A stretch of DNA of 22,293 nt from BOG-908 sp964657885 (GTDB lineage Bacteria; Pseudomonadota; Alphaproteobacteria; Acetobacterales; Acetobacteraceae). Of the stretch, positions 1 to 6,506 are shown piece after piece. The DNA lies in contig CAZZWO010000025.1 of the NCBI GenBank assembly GCA_964657885.1, positions 1-22,293 on the forward strand, in the 5' to 3' direction. The notes under the pieces were generated by a model. The model ran no database searches, was not told the origin of the DNA, and saw only the letters and a program-made list of their open reading frames with translations. A program made the position numbers and the translations under genes. Each line of letters opens with the position of its first letter. Positions within the stretch are counted from its first letter, which is position 1.

Positions 1-310
1 CTCACTGCGCCTGGGTACTTGTGTGTGCATGGCCACACACCATATCCATATGGAAGAAAACGCCACCAGCACCACAGTGATTCAAAATCTTGAGGGAACA
101 TGACAGCTGCTCTCCTTCTACTGCACGTCCATGAGGCCAGGCCGCATTCTACGCCCAGCATGCCCTGTTATGCAGTGCCACGGATCAATAGCGCAGGTCA
201 GCGGGGGCATCACCGGCTGCAGAGCCACCAGCTTCTGGCGGTGCTCCTGTGTTAGGGCACGCGCGCTCTCCAGCTGTGCCCACATCTCTCCCAGCTGCGC
301 CGGGCTCGCA
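1..310. other. Unassigned sequence upstream of broken bchY
   Basis: This stretch should encode the body of bchY, but no frame gives BchY-like sequence. The first 120 bases are visibly less GC-rich than the rest of the window. They contain two small inverted repeats: gtgtgtg/cacacac around bases 20-40, and ccatat/atatgg around 42-56. A minus-strand frame is open from about 435 down to a stop at 118, but I do not recognise its product and its right part is antisense to bchY. I see no transposase motif, tRNA or terminal repeat. It could be the edge of an insertion, a rearrangement, or an assembly chimera at a contig end. Confidence 0.5.
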
Positions 311-700
311 GCGCGCGGCACGCATGTGCAGTATCGTGCCTCGCTGGAACAGGATCTTTGCGCGATGCAGGACGTCCGCCCGGATCTGGCGGTCGGCACC
401 ACGCCACTGGTGCAGAAGGCCGAGCAGCTCGGCATCCCGGCGCTCTACTTCACCAACATGGTCTCGGCGCGCCCGCTGTTCGGAGCACCGGGTGCCGCCT
501 CGCTCGCAGCCATCGTTGCCGCACAGACGCGCGGCGCGCCGCGTTTCGCGCGCATGGTTTCGTTCTTTGAAGGTGTCGGCACGGGAGATGCCTCGGGCTA
601 TGGATGGCGCGGCAAGCCGGTCGAACCGCCGGGTGCCCGCGAGCGTACGCGGCGAGCGCGTGTCGCGCGCGCGAAGTCTCTCGAAGCCGTGGGAACCTGA
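311..700 (+). CDS. bchY: Chlorophyllide a reductase subunit Y, 3'-terminal fragment (5' part missing)
   Basis: BchY is one half of the BchY/BchZ catalytic component of chlorophyllide a oxidoreductase. With the BchX iron protein it reduces ring B of chlorophyllide a. Only the C-terminal ~129 residues are recognisable. Family features are the stretch starting HVQYRASLEQD, the segment GTTPLVQKA, the run IPALYFTN followed by SARPL, and FFEGVG near the end. The frame stays open further left to about base 131, but that part does not resemble BchY, so the left boundary is an estimate. A normal BchY is roughly 480-510 residues, so about three quarters is absent. The stop codon lies 5 bases before bchZ, the usual bchY-bchZ order. 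Either the gene is disrupted or the window begins at a chimeric junction. Confidence 0.72.
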   Translation, partial: ARGTHVQYRASLEQDLCAMQDVRPDLAVGTTPLVQKAEQLGIPALYFTNMVSARPLFGAPGAASLAAIVAAQTRGAPRFARMVSFFEGVGTGDASGYGWRGKPVEPPGARERTRRARVARAKSLEAVGT

Positions 701-705
701 GCGCC

Positions 706-2151
706 ATGCTCGTGCTCGATCATGATCGCGCCGGCGGCTACTGGGGCGCGGTGTATGCGTTCTGCGCCGTGCGCGGCTTGCGCGTGGTGATCGACGGCCC
801 GGTCGGCTGCGAGAACCTGCCGGTCACCGCCGTTTTGCACTACACGGACGGCCTGCCGCCGCACGAGCTTCCCGTGATGGTGACAGGACTTTCCGAGGAA
901 AACCTGTCCAGCGAAGGCACCGAAGGAGCGATGCGCCGCACCGCCGCAGCGGGCGATCCGGACCTGCCGGCAGTGGTGGTAACGGGCAGCATTGCGGAAA
1001 TGATCGGCGGCGGCGTCACCCCCGAGGGCAGCAACCTGCTGCGGTTCATCCCACGCACCATCGACGAGGACCAGTGGCAGGCCGCGGACCGCGCGATCTA
1101 TTGGCTGTGGACCGAGTTCGGATCGAAGAAGGCAAAGATCAAGCCGCGTCCTGCCAGGGCCGAAGGCGTGAAGCCGCGGGTGAACATCATCGGCCCGATC
1201 TACGGCACCTTCAACATGCCGTCCGACCTGGCGGAAATCCGCCGCCTTGTCGAAGGGATCGGATGCGAGATCAACCTCGTGTTCCCGCTCGGCTCGCACC
1301 TGGAGGACATCGCGCGTCTTCCCGATGCGGACGTGAACATCTGCATGTACCGCGAGTTCGGCCGCAAGCTGTGCGAGGCGCTCGACCGGCCCTACCTGCA
1401 AGCGCCGATCGGCATCTTCGCCACCACCAACTTCCTGCGCGCACTCGGCGAGCTGACGGGCATCGACCCCGAGCCGTTCATCGAGGCGGAAAAACACACG
1501 ACCATCAAGCCGATCTGGGACCTGTGGCGCAGCGTGACGCAGGATTTCTTCGCGACAGCCTCGTTCGCGATCGTCGCGACCGACACGTACGCGCGGGGTG
1601 TGCGGCAGTTCCTGGAAGACGAGATGGGCGTGCCGTGCATGTTCTCGTTCGCGCGGACCGCCGGGACGAAACCCGACAATGCCGCCGTCCGCCGCGCCCT
1701 GAAAGCGACACCGCCCCTCGTCCTGTATGGATCTTTCAACGAACGCATGTATGCCGCCGAACTCGGGGCGCGCTGCATGTTCATACCGGCGTCGTTCCCC
1801 GGCGCTATCATCCGCCGCGCCACCGGAACGCCGTTCATGGGATATGCCGGCGCCACCTGGATAATCCAGGAATACTGCAATGCGCTGTTCGACGCGTTGT
1901 TCCACATCCTGCCGCTGGGGACGGAAATGGACCGCGTGGATCCGACACCCGCCCGCGAACATGGCGCCGCACTCTGGGACGATGACGCATTGGCGATGCT
2001 GGACGCGCAGGTCGAACGCGAGCCGTTCATCGTGCGCATCTCGGCCGCCAAGCGCCTGCGGGACCGTGTGGAGCAGGATGCGCGCGCGGCGCGTGAAGGC
2101 CGCGTTTCGGCCGAACGCGTCGCCCGGTCGCTCGAGCTTGCAAACGCATGA
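706..2151 (+). CDS. bchZ: Chlorophyllide a reductase subunit Z
   Basis: BchZ (481 aa) pairs with BchY as the nitrogenase-MoFe-like catalytic part of chlorophyllide a oxidoreductase, acting in the cytoplasm in bacteriochlorophyll a synthesis. The N-terminal block with GPVGCENLPV gives a conserved Cys at residue 35, a likely Fe-S cluster ligand. It is followed by VVTGSIAEMIGGG and the TPEGSN/IPRTIDEDQW region typical of BchZ. I chose the ATG at 706 because the family protein begins MLVLDHDRAGGYW. The frame is open back to 604, but those residues read as bchY antisense-type noise and overlap bchY. There is no clear Shine-Dalgarno, which suggests translational coupling to bchY (5-base gap). Full length and intact, first complete gene of a bchZ-puf transcript. 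Confidence 0.96.
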   Translation: MLVLDHDRAGGYWGAVYAFCAVRGLRVVIDGPVGCENLPVTAVLHYTDGLPPHELPVMVTGLSEENLSSEGTEGAMRRTAAAGDPDLPAVVVTGSIAEMIGGGVTPEGSNLLRFIPRTIDEDQWQAADRAIYWLWTEFGSKKAKIKPRPARAEGVKPRVNIIGPIYGTFNMPSDLAEIRRLVEGIGCEINLVFPLGSHLEDIARLPDADVNICMYREFGRKLCEALDRPYLQAPIGIFATTNFLRALGELTGIDPEPFIEAEKHTTIKPIWDLWRSVTQDFFATASFAIVATDTYARGVRQFLEDEMGVPCMFSFARTAGTKPDNAAVRRALKATPPLVLYGSFNERMYAAELGARCMFIPASFPGAIIRRATGTPFMGYAGATWIIQEYCNALFDALFHILPLGTEMDRVDPTPAREHGAALWDDDALAMLDAQVEREPFIVRISAAKRLRDRVEQDARAAREGRVSAERVARSLELANA

Positions 2152-2262
2152 TGGCGGACTCGCCAACTCAGATAGGAGCAAGCGCCGGCCTGGCCGCCTT
2201 GTCTCCCACCACACCGACCGGCCATGCCGGGCGGACACAGCCCTGCCGGCGTAAGGCCACAG

Positions 2263-2283
2263 GGTTCCCGGCCGCGCGGGACC
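2263..2283 (+). promoter_or_regulatory. Stem-loop in the bchZ-pufB leader
   Basis: The 160-base gap between bchZ and pufB has no gene: it is too short for pufQ and holds no PufQ-like frame. It contains an inverted repeat, ggt(t)cccg pairing with cgggacc around a 6-base loop (7 pairs, one bulged T), about 28 bases before the pufB start. In Rhodobacter, 5' structures ahead of pufB protect the pufBA message. A similar role here is inference. Confidence 0.35.
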
Positions 2284-2311
2284 AGCGCGGCGATGGACGG
2301 AGGTAAATCAC

Positions 2312-2533
2312 ATGTCGGACGTCACACGACGGCCCGTTTCCGGGTCAGGGCTGACGGAAAGCGAAGCCAAGGAATTCCACAGCATTTTCCTGACCAGTTT
2401 CATTGCGTTCGTGGTGGTCGCCATCATCGCGCACTTCCTGGTTTGGCAGTGGAGGCCGTGGCTGCCTGGCCCGAACGGTTATCAGACATCGATGCTTGAC
2501 GGCGCGATGTACCTCAAATCGATGCTCGGATAG
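2312..2533 (+). CDS. pufB: Light-harvesting 1 (core antenna) beta polypeptide
   Basis: LH1 beta is a single-span inner-membrane polypeptide (73 aa) that binds bacteriochlorophyll a and, with LH1 alpha, forms the ring around the reaction centre. Residues 1-25 are a polar cytoplasmic N-terminus with LTESEAKEFHSIF, which is typical of beta chains. One membrane helix spans about 26-46. His41 in AHFLVWQWRPW is the expected BChl ligand, and the WQWRPW end motif is conserved. The start has a good GGAGGT ribosome site 8 bases upstream. Odd point: some 19 residues follow the RPWLPGP segment, whereas well-known LH1 beta chains stop soon after it. The gene precedes pufA by 14 bases, the standard pufBA order. 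Confidence 0.96.
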   Translation: MSDVTRRPVSGSGLTESEAKEFHSIFLTSFIAFVVVAIIAHFLVWQWRPWLPGPNGYQTSMLDGAMYLKSMLG

Positions 2534-2547
2534 GAGGGAGCGCAACC

Positions 2548-2733
2548 ATGTTCCGCATCTGGCTGCTGTTCGATCCGCGCCGCGTTCTCGTGGCCCTGTC
2601 GATATTCCTTTTTGTGCTGGCAATCCTGATCCACTTCATCCTGCTCAGCACGGACCGCTTCAACTGGCTGGAAGGTCCCCATCACGGCATGGTGGCCGGA
2701 CAACTGGCGCCGCTGCCTTCGGGTACAAAGTAG
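2548..2733 (+). CDS. pufA: Light-harvesting 1 (core antenna) alpha polypeptide
   Basis: LH1 alpha (61 aa) is the partner of PufB in the core antenna ring. It begins MFRIWLLFDPRR, a characteristic amphipathic alpha-chain N-terminus. A membrane helix runs about residues 13-34, and His29 in LIHFILLST is the BChl ligand. The FNWLEG motif just after the helix is the conserved alpha-chain segment that interacts with the pigments. A C-terminal tail of about 20 residues follows, rich in Gly and Pro. A GGAGGG ribosome site sits upstream, 14 bases after the pufB stop. Downstream a 100-base gap with a strong stem-loop separates it from pufL, consistent with separate stability of a short pufBA message. 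Identity is secure. Confidence 0.96.
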   Translation: MFRIWLLFDPRRVLVALSIFLFVLAILIHFILLSTDRFNWLEGPHHGMVAGQLAPLPSGTK

Positions 2734-2744
2734 TTTCCTGCTCA

Positions 2745-2777
2745 TGGCGGCGGCGGTTCGTGTACCGGCCGCCGCCG
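2745..2777 (+). promoter_or_regulatory. pufA-pufL intercistronic stem-loop
   Basis: The left arm ggcggcggcggt pairs with the right arm accg-gccgccgcc (nine GC pairs, one bulged G, three more pairs) around the 6-base loop tcgtgt. There is no T-run after it, so it is not an obvious Rho-independent terminator. In Rhodobacter capsulatus a hairpin in the same place stabilises the pufBA mRNA against 3' decay and sets the antenna to reaction-centre ratio. I infer the same role. Confidence 0.65.
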
Positions 2778-2833
2778 AAACCTGCACGCGATCGAGTGTG
2801 CGGAATGGGCGCTGCGAATAGGAGGGCCATTCG

Positions 2834-3658
2834 ATGGCGATGCTAAGTTTCGAGGGCAAGTACCGCGTGCGCGGTGGCACCCTGGTCGGTGGTGACCTGT
2901 TCGACTTCTGGGTGGGGCCCTTCTATGTCGGGTTCTTCGGTGTCACCACCATCTTCTTCTCGGTGCTGGGCACCGCGCTGATCCTCTACGGTGTGTCGCT
3001 CGGGCATGTCTGGAACGTCTGGCGCATCAACATCGCACCGCCGGACATCAGCTACGGACTGGGTTTTGCACCGATCAAGGAGGGCGGGTTGTGGCAGGCG
3101 ATCACCATCTGCGCCATCGGTGCTTTCTGTTCGTGGGCGCTCCGGCAGGTTGAAATCTCGCGCAAGCTCGGCATGGGCTACCACGTACCGTTCGCGTTCA
3201 GCGTCGCCATCTTCGCCTACATCTCGCTGGTGGTGATCCGTCCGGTCCTGATGGGCGCCTGGGGTTACGGTTTCCCCTACGGCATCCTCAGCCATCTCGA
3301 TTGGGTGTCGAACACCGGCTACCAATACCTGCACTTCCACTACAACCCCGCACACATGCTGGCGGTGTCGTTCTTCTTCACCACCACGCTCGCACTCTCG
3401 CTGCACGGGTCGCTGGTGCTGTCGGCGGCAAACCCTGCCAAGGGCGAGGCGATGAAGACGGCCGAGCATGAAAACACTTTCTTCCGCGACATCATCGGCT
3501 ACTCGATCGGCACGCTCGGCATCCATCGCCTCGGATTGTTCCTGGCACTGTCTGCGGGCTTCTGGAGCGCGATCTGCATCATCATCAGCGGGCCGTTCTG
3601 GACCGGCGGCTGGCCGGCCTGGTGGGGCTGGTGGCTGAACCTGCCGATCTGGAAATAG
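2834..3658 (+). CDS. pufL: Photosynthetic reaction centre L subunit
   Basis: PufL (274 aa) is one of the two five-helix membrane subunits that hold the special pair, accessory BChl, bacteriopheophytins and quinones of the type II reaction centre. His154 (SHLDW) and His174 (YNPAHM) sit where BChl ligands lie, and His191 and His231 where the non-heme iron ligands lie. Tyr163, between the special pair and the cytochrome, is kept. His169 matches L168 of Rhodobacter and is His, not the Glu of Acidiphilium. In the QB pocket, HENTFF gives Glu213 (L212) and Asn214 (L213), so Asp at L213 is replaced. The start follows GGAGGG by 9 bases. The gene is 43 bases before pufM, co-transcribed. Confidence 0.98.
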   Translation: MAMLSFEGKYRVRGGTLVGGDLFDFWVGPFYVGFFGVTTIFFSVLGTALILYGVSLGHVWNVWRINIAPPDISYGLGFAPIKEGGLWQAITICAIGAFCSWALRQVEISRKLGMGYHVPFAFSVAIFAYISLVVIRPVLMGAWGYGFPYGILSHLDWVSNTGYQYLHFHYNPAHMLAVSFFFTTTLALSLHGSLVLSAANPAKGEAMKTAEHENTFFRDIIGYSIGTLGIHRLGLFLALSAGFWSAICIIISGPFWTGGWPAWWGWWLNLPIWK

Positions 3659-3701
3659 AAACAACCGAAATAACGAGGCTAAGCCCGGAGGACGTGCCGT
3701 C

Positions 3702-4682
3702 ATGGCCGAGTACCAAAACATCTTCACGCGTATCCAGGTGCGCGGACCGGTCTATGCCGGCACGCCGTTGGAAGCGCACTCAGCGTTTTCCCGAAGCTCG
3801 CGGCCCGGGTTCAACCATCTGTTCGGACGGCTGGGCGACGCGCAGGTCGGGCCGATCTACCTGGGTGTCTCCGGCCTGGCTGCACTGATCTGCGGTTTCA
3901 TCGCCTTCGAGATCATCGGGCTGAACATGTGGGCCTCCGTGAACTGGGATCCCGTGCAGTTCATCCGGCAACTCCCCTGGCTGGCGCTGGAACCCCCCGC
4001 ACCCGCGTACGGGCTGCACATCCCGCCTTTGGCGCAGGGCGGCTGGTGGCTGATGGCCGGATTCTTCCTGACCGCGTCGATCCTGCTGTGGTGGACCCGC
4101 ATCTACCTCCGCGCCCGGGCACTGGGCTTGGGCAGCCACACCGCATGGGCATTCGCCGCCGCCATCTGGCTGTATCTGGTGCTGGGCTTCATCCGCCCGC
4201 TGCTGATGGGCTCGTGGGCGGAAGCGGTGCCGTTCGGCATCTTCCCTCACCTGGACTGGACCGCCGCATTTTCGCTGCGCTATGGCAACCTGTTCTACAA
4301 CCCCTTCCACATGCTCTCGATCGCCTTCCTGTATGGCGCCACTCTGCTGTTCGCCATGCACGGCGCAACCATCCTCGCCACCAGCCGCTACGGCGCGGAA
4401 CGCGAGCTGGAGCAGATCGCCGACCGCGGCACCGCCTTCGAACGCGGAGGATTGTTCTGGCGCTGGACAATGGGTTTCTGCGCGACGGCGGAAAGCATCC
4501 ATCGCTGGGCGTGGTGGTTCGCCGTGCTCTGCCCGCTCACCGGCGGTATCGGAATCCTGCTGACCGGAACAGTCGTCGATAACTGGTATCTCTGGGGCCA
4601 GCATCACGGCCTGGTGCCGAGCTACCCTGCAACCTGGGGCCCGATCGTCGATCCCGCCACCCTCCCGGGAGCACCAAAATGA
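3702..4682 (+). CDS. pufM: Photosynthetic reaction centre M subunit
   Basis: PufM (326 aa) pairs with PufL in the reaction-centre core. It opens MAEYQNIFTR, the family N-terminus. His183 (PHLDW) and His203 (YNPFHM) are the BChl-ligand positions, His220 (AMHG) and His267 (SIHRW) the iron ligands, Trp253 the QA-stacking residue, and Tyr211 the residue matching M210 that tunes primary electron transfer. Asp46 in GDAQVGPIYLG corresponds to M44, Asn in Rhodobacter sphaeroides and Asp in Blastochloris. The C-terminal extension past the fifth helix suits a reaction centre that docks a bound cytochrome. A GGAGG site precedes the start. The stop overlaps the pufC start by 4 bases (ATGA), implying translational coupling. 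Confidence 0.98.
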   Translation: MAEYQNIFTRIQVRGPVYAGTPLEAHSAFSRSSRPGFNHLFGRLGDAQVGPIYLGVSGLAALICGFIAFEIIGLNMWASVNWDPVQFIRQLPWLALEPPAPAYGLHIPPLAQGGWWLMAGFFLTASILLWWTRIYLRARALGLGSHTAWAFAAAIWLYLVLGFIRPLLMGSWAEAVPFGIFPHLDWTAAFSLRYGNLFYNPFHMLSIAFLYGATLLFAMHGATILATSRYGAERELEQIADRGTAFERGGLFWRWTMGFCATAESIHRWAWWFAVLCPLTGGIGILLTGTVVDNWYLWGQHHGLVPSYPATWGPIVDPATLPGAPK

Positions 4683-5887
4683 GCGACTACATGACAAAGG
4701 GCATCTGGTATGGCCTGGCGATAGTCGGCATCACGACCGGCACCCTGTTCGGCATTACCACGATGCTGGGCATGGAACGCCCGCCGATCGAAGCCGTGCA
4801 GCGTGGCTTCCGCGGGACCGGCATGGATCAGATCTACAACCCGCGCACCTATGCGGCAGCGGTCGCCCAGCTGAAGATCCCGGTCAGCCTTCCGCCCGCC
4901 AGTGCGTCGGGCCCGAAAGCCGGTGTCGCTTACAAGAACGTTCGCGTGCTGCAGAACCTGAGTGTCGGCCAGTTCACCAGGCTGATGGTCAGCATCACCA
5001 ACTGGGTGGCGCCCAAGCAGGGCTGCGCCTACTGCCACAACGTAGCCAACATGGCCGACGACGCGAACTACACCAAGGTGGTTGCGCGCCGCATGATCCA
5101 GATGGTGCAGAACATCAACGGCAACTGGCAAAGCCACGTGCAGAATGTCGGGGTGACCTGCTACACCTGTCACGGCGGGAACCCGGTGCCGAGGAACATC
5201 TGGTTCAACAACCCGGGCCCGAGTGCACCGTCCGGGGTGGCCGAAACGCAAACCGGCATGGCCCACCCTACGGCGCTGCTCAACGAAAGCTCGCTGCCGT
5301 ACGATCCGTTCACGCCGTACCTGGAACAAGCCTCCGACATTCGCGTCCAGGGCACGACAGCCTTGCCGACCACCAATCTGAGCTCGATCAAGCAGACCGA
5401 GTGGACCTACGCCTTGATGATCCACTTTGCGCAATCGCTTGGGGTCAACTGCGACTATTGCCACAACACCCGGTCGTTCGGCGACTGGTCCACCAGCTCA
5501 CCGGCCCGCGTTACCGCGTGGTACGGCATACGGATGGTGCGCGACATCAACAACGCGTATCTCGACTCGCTGACCAACGTGTTCCCGGCCTATCGCAAGG
5601 GCGCGTTGGGTGACAATCCAAAGGTGAACTGCGCCACCTGCCACCAGGGCGTGTTCAAGCCGCTTTACGGCGTCAGCATGCTTTCGACATTCCCGGAGCT
5701 GGCCGGACCGCCGGCGCAGCAGGCTTCGGCCGAAACGCCGGCCGCAATGCCACCCGAGACTCCGGCGACACCGGCACAACCCGAGACCCCCGTGCCGTCG
5801 CAACCGTCACAGGCGGCACCGGCACCGGATGCGGCCTCGCCCGGCATGACGGCACCGGCTGCTCCGGACAACGCTCCACCGCACTAG
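4679..5887 (+). CDS. pufC: Reaction centre tetraheme cytochrome c subunit
   Basis: PufC (402 aa) sits on the periplasmic face of the reaction centre and re-reduces the photo-oxidised special pair. Four CxxCH heme motifs are visible at residues 116-120, 161-165, 258-262 and 318-322. Candidate axial ligands are Met103, Met139 or Met142, Met247 and Met286, plus His153, which fits the bis-His fourth heme. The N-terminus has one membrane span (about 9-30) and no Cys for lipid attachment, so it is probably an uncleaved anchor rather than the lipoprotein form of Blastochloris. Residues 344-402 are a Pro/Ala/Thr-rich tail. It is the last gene of the puf unit, with a hairpin 57 bases downstream. Confidence 0.97.
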   Translation: MSDYMTKGIWYGLAIVGITTGTLFGITTMLGMERPPIEAVQRGFRGTGMDQIYNPRTYAAAVAQLKIPVSLPPASASGPKAGVAYKNVRVLQNLSVGQFTRLMVSITNWVAPKQGCAYCHNVANMADDANYTKVVARRMIQMVQNINGNWQSHVQNVGVTCYTCHGGNPVPRNIWFNNPGPSAPSGVAETQTGMAHPTALLNESSLPYDPFTPYLEQASDIRVQGTTALPTTNLSSIKQTEWTYALMIHFAQSLGVNCDYCHNTRSFGDWSTSSPARVTAWYGIRMVRDINNAYLDSLTNVFPAYRKGALGDNPKVNCATCHQGVFKPLYGVSMLSTFPELAGPPAQQASAETPAAMPPETPATPAQPETPVPSQPSQAAPAPDAASPGMTAPAAPDNAPPH

Positions 5888-5943
5888 CCGGCGCATCACC
5901 CGGGGACGGCCGATCACGCCGTTCCTGGCCGGACGACCATAAT

Positions 5944-5980
5944 GAAAAGGCGAGGTCCGCACAGCGAACCTCGCCTTTTC
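5944..5980. terminator. Bidirectional terminator hairpin between pufC and hip
   Basis: A perfect 13-bp inverted repeat, gaaaaggcgaggt and acctcgccttttc, flanks an 11-base loop. The right arm ends in CTTTTC on the plus strand, and by symmetry the minus strand does the same. It can therefore end both the puf transcript and the hip transcript coming from the other side, whose stop is at 6011. This is the only strong hairpin with U-rich ends that I saw in the window. Confidence 0.85.
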
Positions 5981-6010
5981 CATTCTGCGCTTGCTAAACC
6001 GGACAGCGCA

Positions 6011-6274
6011 TCACGGACCCTTGGGCGCGTAAGCTACGCACCAGCCCTCCGGACTGATCGTACCCTTCACAACCTTGCATGCGTTGGGTGCAACGAAATT
6101 CGAACACCCGCTGCACTTGGCACCGTCCTTCGGCGAGGTCTGATACTGCACCACGCTCTGGTCGACCTTGCTGTCGTCCTGCGCGCGGGCGGCCGTGGCA
6201 AGCATGCCGCCGGCGAGGATGGTCAACCCGGTCTGCAGCATCCTCCGGCGGGAGGCCTTGAATTCGTCACCCAT
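6011..6274 (-). CDS. hip: High-potential iron-sulfur protein (HiPIP), Tat-exported
   Basis: HiPIP is a soluble periplasmic [4Fe-4S] protein that carries electrons, often from the cytochrome bc1 complex to the reaction-centre cytochrome. The precursor is 87 aa. Residues 8-30 form a twin-arginine signal (SRRRMLQTG, hydrophobic stretch, ATAARA before a likely cleavage at Ala31). The four cluster cysteines are 54, 57, 66 and 79 (CSGC, NAC, GWC), with a conserved Tyr44 region. The mature part is only about 56 residues, similar to the Rhodopila globiformis HiPIP, among the smallest known. The ATG at 6274 is preferred over upstream in-frame starts because it places the RR motif near the N-terminus and has GGGAGAG upstream. 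Proximity to pufC suggests it is the donor. Confidence 0.93.
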   Translation of the reverse strand: MGDEFKASRRRMLQTGLTILAGGMLATAARAQDDSKVDQSVVQYQTSPKDGAKCSGCSNFVAPNACKVVKGTISPEGWCVAYAPKGP

Positions 6275-6506
6275 GATTTCCGTCTCTCCCTTTGGCTGGC
6301 AACATTCCGTGCCGCGCGCGGAGCCTGCCACAGCCCGCGCGCGCCCCGCAAACCCGGACATCGTTGCGAATGCCGGATTGACAACCCCGCCCGGCAACCG
6401 GGCGGACGTCACGCGCCGTTGGGAAAGCGCGAACCCCTAACCTGGGTTCAGCGGTGAGGTTGCACAGTCAGGATGCAAGTGCCTTGACGACCCGATCGGC
6501 AAAGCT
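6275..6506 (-). promoter_or_regulatory. hemA-hip intergenic region, probable hip promoter region
   Basis: This 232-base gap lies between the hemA stop and the hip start, both on the minus strand. It contains no credible gene, although the hip frame stays open to 6412. An 8-bp GC hairpin (ccgcccgg/ccgggcgg, 6387-6405) lacks a T-run. It may attenuate read-through from hemA, or be unrelated. I could not identify a convincing -35/-10 pair for hip. Confidence 0.35.

Noticed and set aside
118..435. Minus-strand 105-codon frame as a real gene or transposase
   Set aside because: No recognisable motif, and its right third is antisense to the bchY fragment. The frame is open but unsupported.
598..2238. 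A 546-codon open frame antisense to bchZ
   Set aside because: It follows from high GC and codon bias on the bchZ strand. Its sequence is Arg/His-rich and of no known family.
2152..2311. Possible pufQ between bchZ and pufB
   Set aside because: The gap is 160 bases, too short for a normal pufQ (about 75 codons), and no membrane-helix ORF of that kind is present.
3330..3360. Acidiphilium-type Zn-bacteriochlorophyll reaction centre marker (Glu at L168)
   Set aside because: PufL has His169 in LHFHYNPAHM, the ordinary Mg-BChl form, so there is no sign of that adaptation.
6387..6405. Terminator for the hemA end of the long operon
   Set aside because: The 8-bp GC hairpin has only a 3-base loop and no T-run, and it lies over 100 bases past the hemA stop. 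The operon end remains undefined.
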